Notes: generated by a model from the letters alone, not told the origin. Numbered from the stretch's first letter, positions 1-5,529 are shown. The stretch: DNA of 6,617 nt from Acidobacteriota bacterium (GCA_021809235.1 JAKBAG010000168.1:1-6617); one strand, 5' to 3'. Program-made: numbers and translations.

Positions 1-203
1 GCCCTGCCGTTTTGGACGCATTCCGGAGCGGCCGGTTTGCGGAATCCGACCGGGAGTGCCTGGGTGAGCCGGTCGGACATTCCCGATGACAGTCCTTTCT
101 TCCTACGCAAATGCTGCTGTATTTGTTCCCGCGATTGCGCGAGGAGCGGGCAAAAGAGCACACTGCTACCTGAGCCGGAATGGGTCTGGAATCGGGTATC
201 GGC
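1..203. other. Unresolved sequence upstream of dapD
   Basis: No gene can be assigned with confidence. Two weak readings exist. On the plus strand an open frame from the window edge stops at the TGA at 87-89 and could be the last 28 residues of an upstream protein (ending GEPVGHSR). On the minus strand an ATG at 80-78 opens a frame to the window edge (MSDRLTQALPVGFRK...), which could be the first residues of a divergent gene, but it has no convincing ribosome binding site. Both have GC-rich third positions, so composition does not decide between them. I recognise neither peptide. I see no RNA gene or terminator between 90 and 203. Confidence 0.3.
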
Positions 204-216
204 TACACTGGGTGCA
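204..216 (+). promoter_or_regulatory. Putative -10 box for leaderless dapD transcript
   Basis: The hexamer TACACT at 204-209 (TAnnnT type) is followed by six bases and then the ATG at 216. A sigma-70 -10 box starts transcription about seven bases after its last base, which falls on the A of that ATG, so the mRNA would have no leader. No good ribosome binding site precedes this ATG, which fits. No convincing -35 box is seen. The same geometry recurs at 5537-5549. Confidence 0.5.
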
Positions 217-1127
217 TGTCTTCCGCCTCTACGGTATCTGCTGGAATGTCCGCCCCGGCGACTTCGTCGACCATGGATTTTGCCCCTCTGGCTGAGGCGC
301 TGGATGCGCTGTTTGTCCTGCCTGCGCTGGAGGATTCCCAGCGCGCGGAGGCGATGGAGCATTTTGGCGCGCTGCGCCAGGCGCTGGAGCAGGGATGGGT
401 GCGCGCCGCAGAGCCGGATGCGGCATCGGCGACGGGCTGGCGCGTGAATGCGTGGGTGAAGCGCGGGATTCTGCTGGGGTTTCGGCTGGGCGCATTGGCG
501 GAGATGGCAGGCGATGGCCTCTCGTTTGTGGACAAGAGCACCTACCCGGCGCGGCGGTTTGCGGCCGGCGATGGGATTCGCGTGGTTCCGGGCGGGTCGA
601 GTGTGCGGTCGGGCGCGTATCTGGCGCGGGGGGTGGTGTGCATGCCGCCGATGTATGTGAACGTGGGCGCGTATGTGGACGAGGGGACGATGGTGGACTC
701 CCATGCTCTGGTGGGTTCGTGCGCGCAGATTGGGCGGCGGGTTCACCTGAGCGCGGCGGCGCAGATTGGCGGCGTGCTGGAGCCGGTGAACGCCAGTCCG
801 GTGATTGTGGAAGACGATGCGCTGGTGGGCGGCAATACGGGCGTGTATGAAGGGACGATCGTTGGCGCCGGTGCGGTGCTGGCTCCGGGAACGATTCTGA
901 CGCGGGGGACGCCGGTGTATGACCTGGTGCGCGGAGAGATTCTGCGGGCCAGCGCGGAGATGCCGCTGCGGATTCCGGCGCGTGCGGTGGTGGTGCCGGG
1001 GTCGCGTGCGGTGCGGCGCGGAAGCCAGGGCGAAGACTGGGGTTTGAGCCTGTATGCGCCGGTGATTGTGAAGTACCGGGATGAGAAGACGGATCTGGCG
1101 ACGGCGCTGGAGGAGTGGCTGCGGTGA
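216..1127 (+). CDS. dapD: 2,3,4,5-tetrahydropyridine-2,6-dicarboxylate N-succinyltransferase
   Basis: DapD transfers succinyl from succinyl-CoA to tetrahydrodipicolinate in the succinylase branch of lysine and meso-diaminopimelate synthesis (cytoplasm). From the start at 216 it has 303 residues; E. coli DapD has 274. Visible hallmarks: VNAWVKRGILLGFR (77-90), RVVPGGSSVRSGAY (122-135), the signature YVDEGTMVDSHALVGSCAQIG (153-173) and VHLSAAAQIGGVLEP (176-190), where D161 and E189 sit in the conserved active-site blocks. The hexapeptide repeats of the left-handed beta-helix run from about 120 to 235. The SH and AAA variants in the signature differ from the E. coli form. Start: ATG codons also occur at 180, 246 and 273. 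I chose 216 because a -10 box sits at leaderless distance from it. Starting at 273 (MDFAPLAEALDALF) gives 284 residues, nearer the usual length, and would drop a Ser/Ala-rich N-terminal tail. The identity is secure; the start is moderately so. Confidence 0.93.
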   Translation: MSSASTVSAGMSAPATSSTMDFAPLAEALDALFVLPALEDSQRAEAMEHFGALRQALEQGWVRAAEPDAASATGWRVNAWVKRGILLGFRLGALAEMAGDGLSFVDKSTYPARRFAAGDGIRVVPGGSSVRSGAYLARGVVCMPPMYVNVGAYVDEGTMVDSHALVGSCAQIGRRVHLSAAAQIGGVLEPVNASPVIVEDDALVGGNTGVYEGTIVGAGAVLAPGTILTRGTPVYDLVRGEILRASAEMPLRIPARAVVVPGSRAVRRGSQGEDWGLSLYAPVIVKYRDEKTDLATALEEWLR

Positions 1128-1226
1128 TTGGTGAGTGAGTCAGTGCTCCCCGTCATCGGTGTTGGTACATATTGGGCGAGCATGGCTGAGCCACCCATAA
1201 GACTGAACAAAAAGGGGGAGTAATCT
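1128..1226. other. Junction between dapD and low-GC cassette
   Basis: This 99-base gap follows the dapD stop and marks the shift from GC-rich to low-GC sequence. It holds a perfect 11-base palindrome, TGGCT-G-AGCCA, at 1183-1193, loosely flanked by TGGG (1173-1176) and CCCA (1194-1197). That could be an operator for the downstream operon. Possible -10-like strings (TACATA 1166-1171, TAAGAC 1198-1203) lack a matching -35, so I do not call a promoter. No intrinsic terminator for dapD is visible. Confidence 0.35.
1214..1220 (+). promoter_or_regulatory. Strong Shine-Dalgarno that fixes a GTG start
   Basis: GGGGGAG at 1214-1220 lies six bases before the GTG at 1227. An in-frame TAA at 1221-1223 rules out any upstream extension, so the GTG is the first possible start in this frame, and this purine-rich site supports it. 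Its strength contrasts with the absence of such sites at dapD and at the 5549 gene. Confidence 0.75.
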
Positions 1227-1709
1227 GTGAAATCGCCCTTGAAGACGCTGATATATAAGAGAACACACCGAGGCGATCCCGACGACTCAGGCAGATTCGG
1301 GATCAACCACTGCATGGGTAGGGTCCGCGGGTACGACTTTGAAGCGGTGATCGGAGTTGGCGGAAAACGCCCCGACAGAGGTCACGAAGAGATAGCCATG
1401 AAGGTGAACTGGATCGGAATCGGACCTGAAAAAGTGGTTGAGACAAAGAAAGGTCCGGTTTTACAGTTTGAAATCTTCCGCCGCTTGGACGAGGTCGGCC
1501 CAACTTTGCAGGACAGAGCGCCAGAACTTTTCAGCTATATGTTTGTAGAAAAACACGTACGCTACGTTTTGTCGCAAAACCTTCCCAAGGAGGAGATGCA
1601 ACGTGAAGTTCAGCGTTTACTACGCTGGGCCGAGGAGGGCAAAAACATCCCAAAACCAGGACCTATTCCAGCCAAGAAAAAGAATGACTCCGCAAAGTGC
1701 GGGTGCTGA
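1227..1709 (+). CDS. Uncharacterised protein, partner of Nmad3-like protein
   Basis: This 160-residue protein is not one I can assign to a named family. It starts with GTG behind a strong Shine-Dalgarno and ends four bases before the Nmad3-like gene, so the two should be co-translated. It is cytoplasmic by appearance, with no signal peptide or membrane segment. Blocks that look conserved by their density of charged and glycine residues are YKRTHRGDPD (10-19), GINHCMGRVRG (25-35), VIGVGGKRPDRGHEE (41-55) and NWIGIGP (61-67). These His, Asp, Arg, Lys and Cys residues would suit a catalytic or nucleotide-binding site, but that is inference. The second half (about 95-140) is charged and probably helical. 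The tail is Pro/Lys-rich and ends in KCGC, a CxC pair at the very end that could bind metal or be redox active. Sampled GC is about 42%, far below dapD, which suggests horizontal transfer. The coding call is sure; the function is open. Confidence 0.85.
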   Translation: MKSPLKTLIYKRTHRGDPDDSGRFGINHCMGRVRGYDFEAVIGVGGKRPDRGHEEIAMKVNWIGIGPEKVVETKKGPVLQFEIFRRLDEVGPTLQDRAPELFSYMFVEKHVRYVLSQNLPKEEMQREVQRLLRWAEEGKNIPKPGPIPAKKKNDSAKCGC

Positions 1710-1713
1710 ACTG

Positions 1714-2325
1714 ATGAAAGTCGCGATGCTTCGAGTTGGAATTGACAGCGGTTCTGGAGGCTTGCAAGGACCGTTGTTCAAAGATGGTTCTTTCGAGTTC
1801 ATTCCGATCCCAGATAAGTTCGAAAAGCTGGGTGTCAATGAGCAGACGTACGGGAACACGACGGGTCGCAAGAACCGGAAGCTGATCGAGTATTTTCCGC
1901 AAGCTCGCCGCGATGCGATGGCAAGCCAGCCGATTCACTTGGATCCGGAGTTTGAGTCGTTCACCTACGGCGACCCGACGCCGCCCAAAGCTGGCCTGCG
2001 CCATCTTGAAAAAGGCGATATGCTCATTTTCTATTGCGGTCTTGAGGGTTGGGATCAAAGATCGGCCCCGGCGCTTTATCTGATTGGATACTTTGAAGTT
2101 CTGGCGGCTGGAAGAGCAGATTCGTTCGACGACGAACAGTTGCGAACGCTCTTTGCAAAGAACTTCCATGTACGCCATCGGAGGGTCTTCGAGAAGCAAA
2201 GGAACGAGCTGGTATTGGTGAAGGGCTCAGAACAAAGTCGACTCCTTGAGACGGCGGTGTGCATCAGTAAGTTGGGACGCGACAAAAACGGGCTGCCGCT
2301 CAAGGTGCTTTCACCGGAAATGTAA
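1714..2325 (+). CDS. Nmad3-like nucleotide modification associated protein
   Basis: This 203-residue protein resembles the Nmad3 family (nucleotide modification associated domain 3), which was defined computationally by its linkage to DNA base modification genes; to my knowledge its biochemistry is unproven. Family-like features: the N-terminal strand LRVGIDSGSGG (6-16), GPLFKDGSFEFIPIPD (19-34), TYGDPTPPK (84-92), LEKGDMLIFYCGL (98-110), YLIGYFEV (122-129) and NFHVRH (150-155). The 'GD-L-FY-GL ... YLIGYFEV' layout recalls PUA/EVE/ASCH-like folds that bind modified bases, which is inference. The start at 1714 gives MKVAMLRVGID, the expected N-terminus. The frame is open further upstream, but those residues overlap the preceding gene and look non-native. 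The start lies four bases after the upstream stop with only a weak GGTG as ribosome binding site, so translational coupling is likely. Sampled GC is about 48%. The family call is from memory of motifs and is moderately sure. Confidence 0.75.
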   Translation: MKVAMLRVGIDSGSGGLQGPLFKDGSFEFIPIPDKFEKLGVNEQTYGNTTGRKNRKLIEYFPQARRDAMASQPIHLDPEFESFTYGDPTPPKAGLRHLEKGDMLIFYCGLEGWDQRSAPALYLIGYFEVLAAGRADSFDDEQLRTLFAKNFHVRHRRVFEKQRNELVLVKGSEQSRLLETAVCISKLGRDKNGLPLKVLSPEM

Positions 2326-2479
2326 AAAATATTTGGCACATTTGGCGGCAAGCTCAGTTTCCAGCGTAGCCCGACCCGATGGGTCGATCCTGATCATGTC
2401 GAGAGTGCAGCCAGATATATGCGGTCGCTCAGCTGACGCAACGGTTCGTCGTTGTGCCGGTTTCTCGCCATGCCACCCG
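2326..2479. other. Convergent intergenic gap with two stem-loops
   Basis: The Nmad3-like gene and the Fic gene end toward each other across this 154-base gap. It contains a stem CGACCC-GAT-GGGTCG (2372-2386) and a second stem pairing 2437-2443 with 2450-2456, which contains one G.T pair. TCAGCTGA at 2429-2436 is a perfect 8-base palindrome. None is followed by a T-run on either strand, so they are not classical intrinsic terminators, though the position suits a shared transcription end. I see no gene remnant here. Confidence 0.35.
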
Positions 2480-3070
2480 CTACGAACGCGCAAATCTTTG
2501 CAGCGGCTTGATATCGCCACTGTCCGCACTTTGCAGCGCTTCGATATATGTCCTGCGGACTTGGCCTGCGCTGGCAATCTCAGCACTGCCCCATGAGAAT
2601 GCGGGCCTACCCAACCTGCTCGCGATCACATCGGCCATCAACCGCGCATGTCGTCCGTTTCCATTGGCAAAGGGATGAATCGACACCAGGCGATGATGAA
2701 AACGTACAGCCAGTTCATCCGGCGCAAAGGTGCCATGTTCCAGCCAAAAGCGCGCGTCGCCCAGAAGAATCGCAATATCCTCACGGATTCGATAGCAGTG
2801 AACTCCTAGATTCTTTTCCGTTGTTCGATATCTGCCAGCCCACTTCCACGTCTTGTCAAACATCCGCTGATGCAGCTTGCGCAGATATGCTTCGTCCAAC
2901 GGATCATTGCGCCTCAAATTGCGTGACGCCAGCGCCCAGTGCGTCGCCCGCAAGATATTCTGCCGCTCCCACTCATTTAGCTCTTGCTTCGTTGCCAGCG
3001 GGGGAATCAGATCGTTCTCTTCGTCCGGCGAGAGCGGTGTATTGCCCTCCCCTGCGGCAAACAGATTCAT
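2480..3070 (-). CDS. Mobile mystery protein B, Fic-domain protein
   Basis: This 196-residue Fic-domain protein matches the 'mobile mystery protein B' family, known from mobile elements and paired with protein A. Fic enzymes usually transfer AMP or related groups from a nucleotide to a hydroxyl side chain of a target protein; the target here is unknown. The core motif is HPFANGNGRHAR (132-143), with the catalytic H132 and the phosphate-binding GNGR loop. The N-terminal region NTPLSPDEENDLIPP (10-24), LNEWERQNI (31-39) and the WKWAGRYR block (75-82) fit the family. The canonical motif has Asp or Glu at the position of N136, where it helps bind the metal; I believe Asn is common in this family. 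The gene overlaps its partner by ATGA (3067-3070), so translation is coupled. There is no signal peptide. It probably acts as a toxin-like or effector enzyme held in check by its partner, but that is inference. Confidence 0.88.
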   Translation of the reverse strand: MNLFAAGEGNTPLSPDEENDLIPPLATKQELNEWERQNILRATHWALASRNLRRNDPLDEAYLRKLHQRMFDKTWKWAGRYRTTEKNLGVHCYRIREDIAILLGDARFWLEHGTFAPDELAVRFHHRLVSIHPFANGNGRHARLMADVIASRLGRPAFSWGSAEIASAGQVRRTYIEALQSADSGDIKPLQRFARS

Positions 3071-3513
3071 CGTTCTCCGCGCCTCCGTATCCGACGCGCT
3101 TCGGCCATTGCAGCTTCTTCCAGATGGCCGACGGCCTGGTCTTCCAGCGTCATCGAGTGCTCCACACGGGCCACCAACTTCCGGGCCTCAGCCAGCGTGC
3201 GTGCCCTCGCGGTATCCGTCAACTTTCCCGCGCGCGGCACCAGCGCATAGACAAGATCGCACTCCAGCGCATCGGCTGCCGCGCGCAGGCTCTTCAGTGT
3301 GATGCGATCTGCCGCTTCACTCTTTTCCAGTTGCAGTGGAAGTTGCCTGCTTGTTCCCATTCGCATCGCAATCTCGCTGGATGTGACGCCAAGCGCCTCG
3401 CGAATTGCGCGAATCCAGCCCTTCGGCGGACGTGGAATCGCCTGCGCGGCTGGAAATCGCGCAAGGCTGCGGTCGAGTTGCTGAAGTCGGAGTTCTCGAA
3501 ATTCATTGTGCAT
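3067..3513 (-). CDS. Mobile mystery protein A, XRE-type regulator
   Basis: This 148-residue DNA-binding protein matches the 'mobile mystery protein A' family, always considered with protein B. Hallmarks: LRLQQLDRSL (8-17), the lead-in PPKGWIRAIREALGVTSSEIA (29-49) into the helix-turn-helix, with MRMGTSRQLPLQLEKSEA (50-67) as turn and recognition region, then ITLKSLRAAADAL (71-83) and ECDLVYALVPR (84-94). The C-terminal third is charged and helical (99-148), ending RRRGER. It probably represses its own operon through the two dyads upstream and may also restrain the Fic protein, as an antitoxin would; the latter is inference. The ATG at 3513 has AGGA (3524-3521) seven bases upstream. The gene is the first of a two-gene operon. 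Sampled GC is about 62%, above the AT-rich control region and the Nmad cassette. Confidence 0.87.
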   Translation of the reverse strand: MHNEFRELRLQQLDRSLARFPAAQAIPRPPKGWIRAIREALGVTSSEIAMRMGTSRQLPLQLEKSEAADRITLKSLRAAADALECDLVYALVPRAGKLTDTARARTLAEARKLVARVEHSMTLEDQAVGHLEEAAMAEARRIRRRGER

Positions 3514-3523
3514 GGAATCATCC

Positions 3524-3543
3524 TGACAATATAAATATAGTCA
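3524..3543. promoter_or_regulatory. Operator 1, dyad in the mmpA leader
   Basis: TGACaATATaaATATaGTCA is a 20-base dyad with 16 of 20 positions symmetric. Its right edge for mmpA abuts the GGA of the ribosome binding site. It lies about 33-52 bases inside the predicted transcript, so it could act as a roadblock for polymerase or, as RNA, fold next to the ribosome binding site. The matching second dyad 65 bases away (centre to centre) supports a role as a repressor site, most simply for MmpA. Confidence 0.6.
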
Positions 3544-3581
3544 TAAATAATAATTTTAGCAATTTATAAATAGCAAACCAA

Positions 3582-3609
3582 AATATATAAGCAATATATA
3601 TATTGTCAA
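3582..3609 (-). promoter_or_regulatory. Strong sigma-70-type promoter of the mmpAB operon
   Basis: Read on the minus strand, a perfect TTGACA (3609-3604) is followed after 16 bases by TATATT (3587-3582). Transcription should start near 3575, about 60 bases before the mmpA ATG. This is the best promoter match in the window. It is covered by operator 2, so repression by occlusion of the -35 box and spacer is expected. Confidence 0.7.
3589..3608. promoter_or_regulatory. Operator 2, dyad covering the mmpA -35 box
   Basis: AAGCaATATatATATtGTCA fits the same pattern as operator 1 (TGACnATATnnATATnGTCA), with the two ATAT blocks and the GTCA half intact and the outer left half degenerate (AAGC instead of TGAC). 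The ten bases TATATTGTCA at 3599-3608 are a perfect inverted copy of 3524-3533. It covers five of six bases of the -35 box and most of the spacer, the position expected for a repressor site. Confidence 0.6.
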
Positions 3610-3650
3610 TGATTTAGCTGCAATTTCGGCGCTCACGGCACGGAGAGCTA

Positions 3651-3679
3651 TTGAACTCAATGAAGCAGCGGAATATCAT
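3651..3679 (+). promoter_or_regulatory. Possible rnj promoter
   Basis: TTGAAC (3651-3656) and TATCAT (3674-3679) are separated by 17 bases, matching the consensus boxes at 4 of 6 and 5 of 6 positions. Transcription would start near 3686 and give a leader of about 160 bases. The -35 lies within a small palindrome, ATTGA-AC-TCAAT (3650-3661). A competing -10-like TAAAAT at 3748-3753 lacks a -35. Confidence 0.4.
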
Positions 3680-3686
3680 CAATCGT

Positions 3687-3705
3687 AGAACCAGAATATG
3701 GTTCT
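3687..3705 (+). other. Stem-loop at the predicted 5' end of the rnj mRNA
   Basis: AGAACCA-GAATA-TGGTTCT forms a perfect 7-bp stem with a 5-base loop. If the promoter at 3651-3679 is correct, this hairpin begins within a base or two of the transcript 5' end. It has no T-run and is not a terminator. A hairpin at a 5' end usually protects RNA from 5'-to-3' exonucleases, which is the activity of the encoded enzyme; a regulatory role is inference. Confidence 0.4.
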
Positions 3706-3797
3706 CCAGTCTGTTCTCCTGCGCGATCAATTTTCTACATTCTTATCTAAAATAGACCTGAAATCGCGAGGTAGTGCCGGGCGTTACTGGCTTCTGC

Positions 3798-3813
3798 CGC
3801 TGCCGCAGCAGCG
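3798..3813 (+). other. GC-rich stem-loop in the rnj leader
   Basis: CGCTGC-CGCA-GCAGCG is a perfect 6-bp stem with a 4-base loop, 36 bases before the rnj ATG. GCCGG (3776-3780) can pair with CCGGC (3817-3821) to enclose it in a larger structure. It could modulate translation or be a cleavage site in the leader. No riboswitch class is recognised. Confidence 0.35.
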
Positions 3814-3848
3814 CATCCGGCTTCAGTGTTAGCATCGAAGAGAATACG

Positions 3849-5504
3849 ATGCAAAGCGAAAAACTGAAAATTATTCCGCTGGGCGGGGTTGGTGAGTTCG
3901 GGATGAACTGCATGGCCCTGCGATGGAAGGACGAAATTCTCGTCATCGATGCCGGGCTGATGTTCCCGGAGTCGGAGCTTCTGGGTGTGGACGTGGTGGT
4001 TCCGGACCTCACCTACCTGATTGAAAACAAAGCGCATGTTCGTGGCATTCTACTCACGCACGGCCATGAGGACCATATTGGTGGTCTGCCGTGGATGCTG
4101 CAGGAGATCAAGGTTCCGGTCTATGCCACCGAGTTCACGCTGGCCTATGTGGAAGGCAAGCTGGAAGAGCATCACCTGCTGGACGAGACAGAGCTGATCG
4201 AGATTGAGCCGAAGCGGAAGTTTACGATTGGTCCGTTTACGATTGAGCCGATCCGGGTGACGCACTCGCTGGTGGACTGCATTGCGCTGGCGATTGAGAC
4301 GCCGGTGGGGGTGGTGATTCATACGGGCGACTTCAAGATTGATCTGTCGCCGCCGGATGGCAAGTCGTTTGATCTGCATACCTTTGCCGAGTATGGCAAG
4401 CGGGGTGTGCTGGCGCTGCTGCAGGACTCGACCAACGTGGAGCGGCAAGGGTTTACGCCGAGCGAGTGGGCGGTGAAGCCGCGGCTGGACGAGATTGTTT
4501 CGCAGGCCAAGCGGAGGATCTTCTTCAGCTGCTTCTCGTCGTCGATCTACCGGATGCGGATTGCGCTGGAGCTGGCGCGGGCGCATGGTCGGCGGGTGGC
4601 GATTGTGGGCCGGTCGATGAACGAAAGCGCGGAGATTGCGCAGGACCTTGGGTATCTGGATATTCCGCCGGGGCTGATGGTACAGCCGGGACAGATGCGG
4701 GATATTCCGCCTGACGAGTTGATGGTGCTGATCAGCGGGACGCAGGGCGAGCCGATGAGCGCGCTGAGCCGGGCTGCGGTCGACAGCCACAAGCATGCCC
4801 GGATTGATGCCGGAGATACGGTGATTCTGAGCTCGCGGATCATACCCGGCAATGAGAAGGCGATTTATCGCGTGATTGACCACCTGGCCCGGCGTGAGGC
4901 GCAGGTGATCTCTGACGATGGGTCGGCGGGACTGATTCACGTCAGCGGCCACGGCAGCCAGGAAGAGTTGCGGCTGCTGATTAACCTGGTGCGGCCGGAG
5001 TACTTTATCCCGGTGCATGGCGACTATCGGTATCTGCGCAAGCATGCCAGGGTGGCGCAGGAGACCGGTGCGATCGGGTCAGCGATTGTGATCGAGGACG
5101 GCGATGTGCTGGAGCTGGACAAGTCCCAGGCGCGGAAGAACGGCAAGGTGACGGCCGGGCGTGTGCTGATCGACTCCGGCTCGTCGATTGACGTGGTGGA
5201 GGACCTGGTGATCAAGGATCGCCGGACGCTCTCCGAGGACGGGATTGTGCTGGCGGTGGTGGCGATCAATCTGCGGACGGGGTCAGTGGAGCGGCAGCCG
5301 GAGGTGATCATGCGTGGCTTTGGAGGCGCGGATATCGCCGATGCGGCGCGCCAGGTGATGCTGAAGACGCTGGAGTCGCTGAGTCCGGAGGAGAAATCCG
5401 ATTACGGCGTGGTGAAGGAAAAGCTGCGCGTGGACCTGAAGCGGTTCATTCAGAAATCCACCGGGCGCAGGCCGATGATTCTGCCGGTGGTGATGGAAGT
5501 CTGA
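3849..5504 (+). CDS. rnj: Ribonuclease J
   Basis: RNase J is a cytoplasmic metallo-beta-lactamase/beta-CASP ribonuclease with 5'-to-3' exonuclease and endonuclease activity, central to mRNA turnover and rRNA maturation in bacteria that use it. The 551 residues match the usual length of about 555. Order: beta-lactamase core with the zinc motif HGHEDH (71-76), H139 and D161 (in HTGDFK, 158-163); beta-CASP insert from about 195 to 345 with SGTQGEPMSAL (296-306) and SSRIIPGNE (328-336); return to the core with HVSGHGS (364-370) and PVHGDYRYL (388-396, H390); and a C-terminal domain from about 450 that ends in a basic stretch (KRFIQKSTGRRP, 531-542). All metal ligands visible are intact. The ATG at 3849 gives MQSEKLKIIPLGG, the family N-terminus, with GAAGAGA (3837-3843) five bases upstream; an earlier in-frame GTG at 3774 adds non-family sequence. 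It lies downstream of the acquired block, and its own predicted leader is structured. Confidence 0.96.
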   Translation: MQSEKLKIIPLGGVGEFGMNCMALRWKDEILVIDAGLMFPESELLGVDVVVPDLTYLIENKAHVRGILLTHGHEDHIGGLPWMLQEIKVPVYATEFTLAYVEGKLEEHHLLDETELIEIEPKRKFTIGPFTIEPIRVTHSLVDCIALAIETPVGVVIHTGDFKIDLSPPDGKSFDLHTFAEYGKRGVLALLQDSTNVERQGFTPSEWAVKPRLDEIVSQAKRRIFFSCFSSSIYRMRIALELARAHGRRVAIVGRSMNESAEIAQDLGYLDIPPGLMVQPGQMRDIPPDELMVLISGTQGEPMSALSRAAVDSHKHARIDAGDTVILSSRIIPGNEKAIYRVIDHLARREAQVISDDGSAGLIHVSGHGSQEELRLLINLVRPEYFIPVHGDYRYLRKHARVAQETGAIGSAIVIEDGDVLELDKSQARKNGKVTAGRVLIDSGSSIDVVEDLVIKDRRTLSEDGIVLAVVAINLRTGSVERQPEVIMRGFGGADIADAARQVMLKTLESLSPEEKSDYGVVKEKLRVDLKRFIQKSTGRRPMILPVVMEV

Positions 5505-5529
5505 AAACGCATTTTCTCCCGTGTGCGCA

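Noticed and set aside
37..447. Plus-strand frame of 136 codons overlapping dapD
   Set aside because: Most of it lies inside dapD in another frame and gives an Arg/Trp/Cys-rich peptide typical of a wrong frame.
1603..1713. Upstream extension of the Nmad3-like gene
   Set aside because: The extra 37 residues overlap the end of the preceding gene. The family N-terminus MKVAMLRVGID begins at 1714.
3013..3031. Fic inhibitory motif [S/T]xxxE[G/N] in MmpB (S14 to N19, SPDEEN)
   Set aside because: The string fits the pattern, but by my memory of the family consensus the aligned residues in relatives are offset by one and lack the motif, so it is probably chance.
2548..3534. Long plus-strand open frame of 328 codons
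   Set aside because: It runs opposite the mmpA/mmpB pair, whose two products match known families and overlap by ATGA. The plus-strand peptide has no recognisable domain and looks like a shadow frame.
3521..3620. AT-rich stretch as an origin or attachment site
   Set aside because: The dyads, perfect -35 box and spacing explain it as a promoter-operator region. There is no integrase, no DnaA-box cluster and no direct repeat pair.
3687..3705. Stem-loop as an intrinsic terminator
   Set aside because: No T-run follows on either strand, and no gene ends just upstream of it.
3748..3753. TAAAAT as the rnj -10 box
   Set aside because: It is a good hexamer but no -35-like sequence lies 16-18 bases upstream (GATCAA at 17). 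TTGAAC-17-TATCAT at 3651-3679 is a better pair, though neither is proven.
4050..5045. Long minus-strand open frame of 331 codons
   Set aside because: It is antisense to rnj, rich in Arg, His, Pro and Gln as expected for shadow translation of a GC-rich gene, and RNase J is certain on the other strand.
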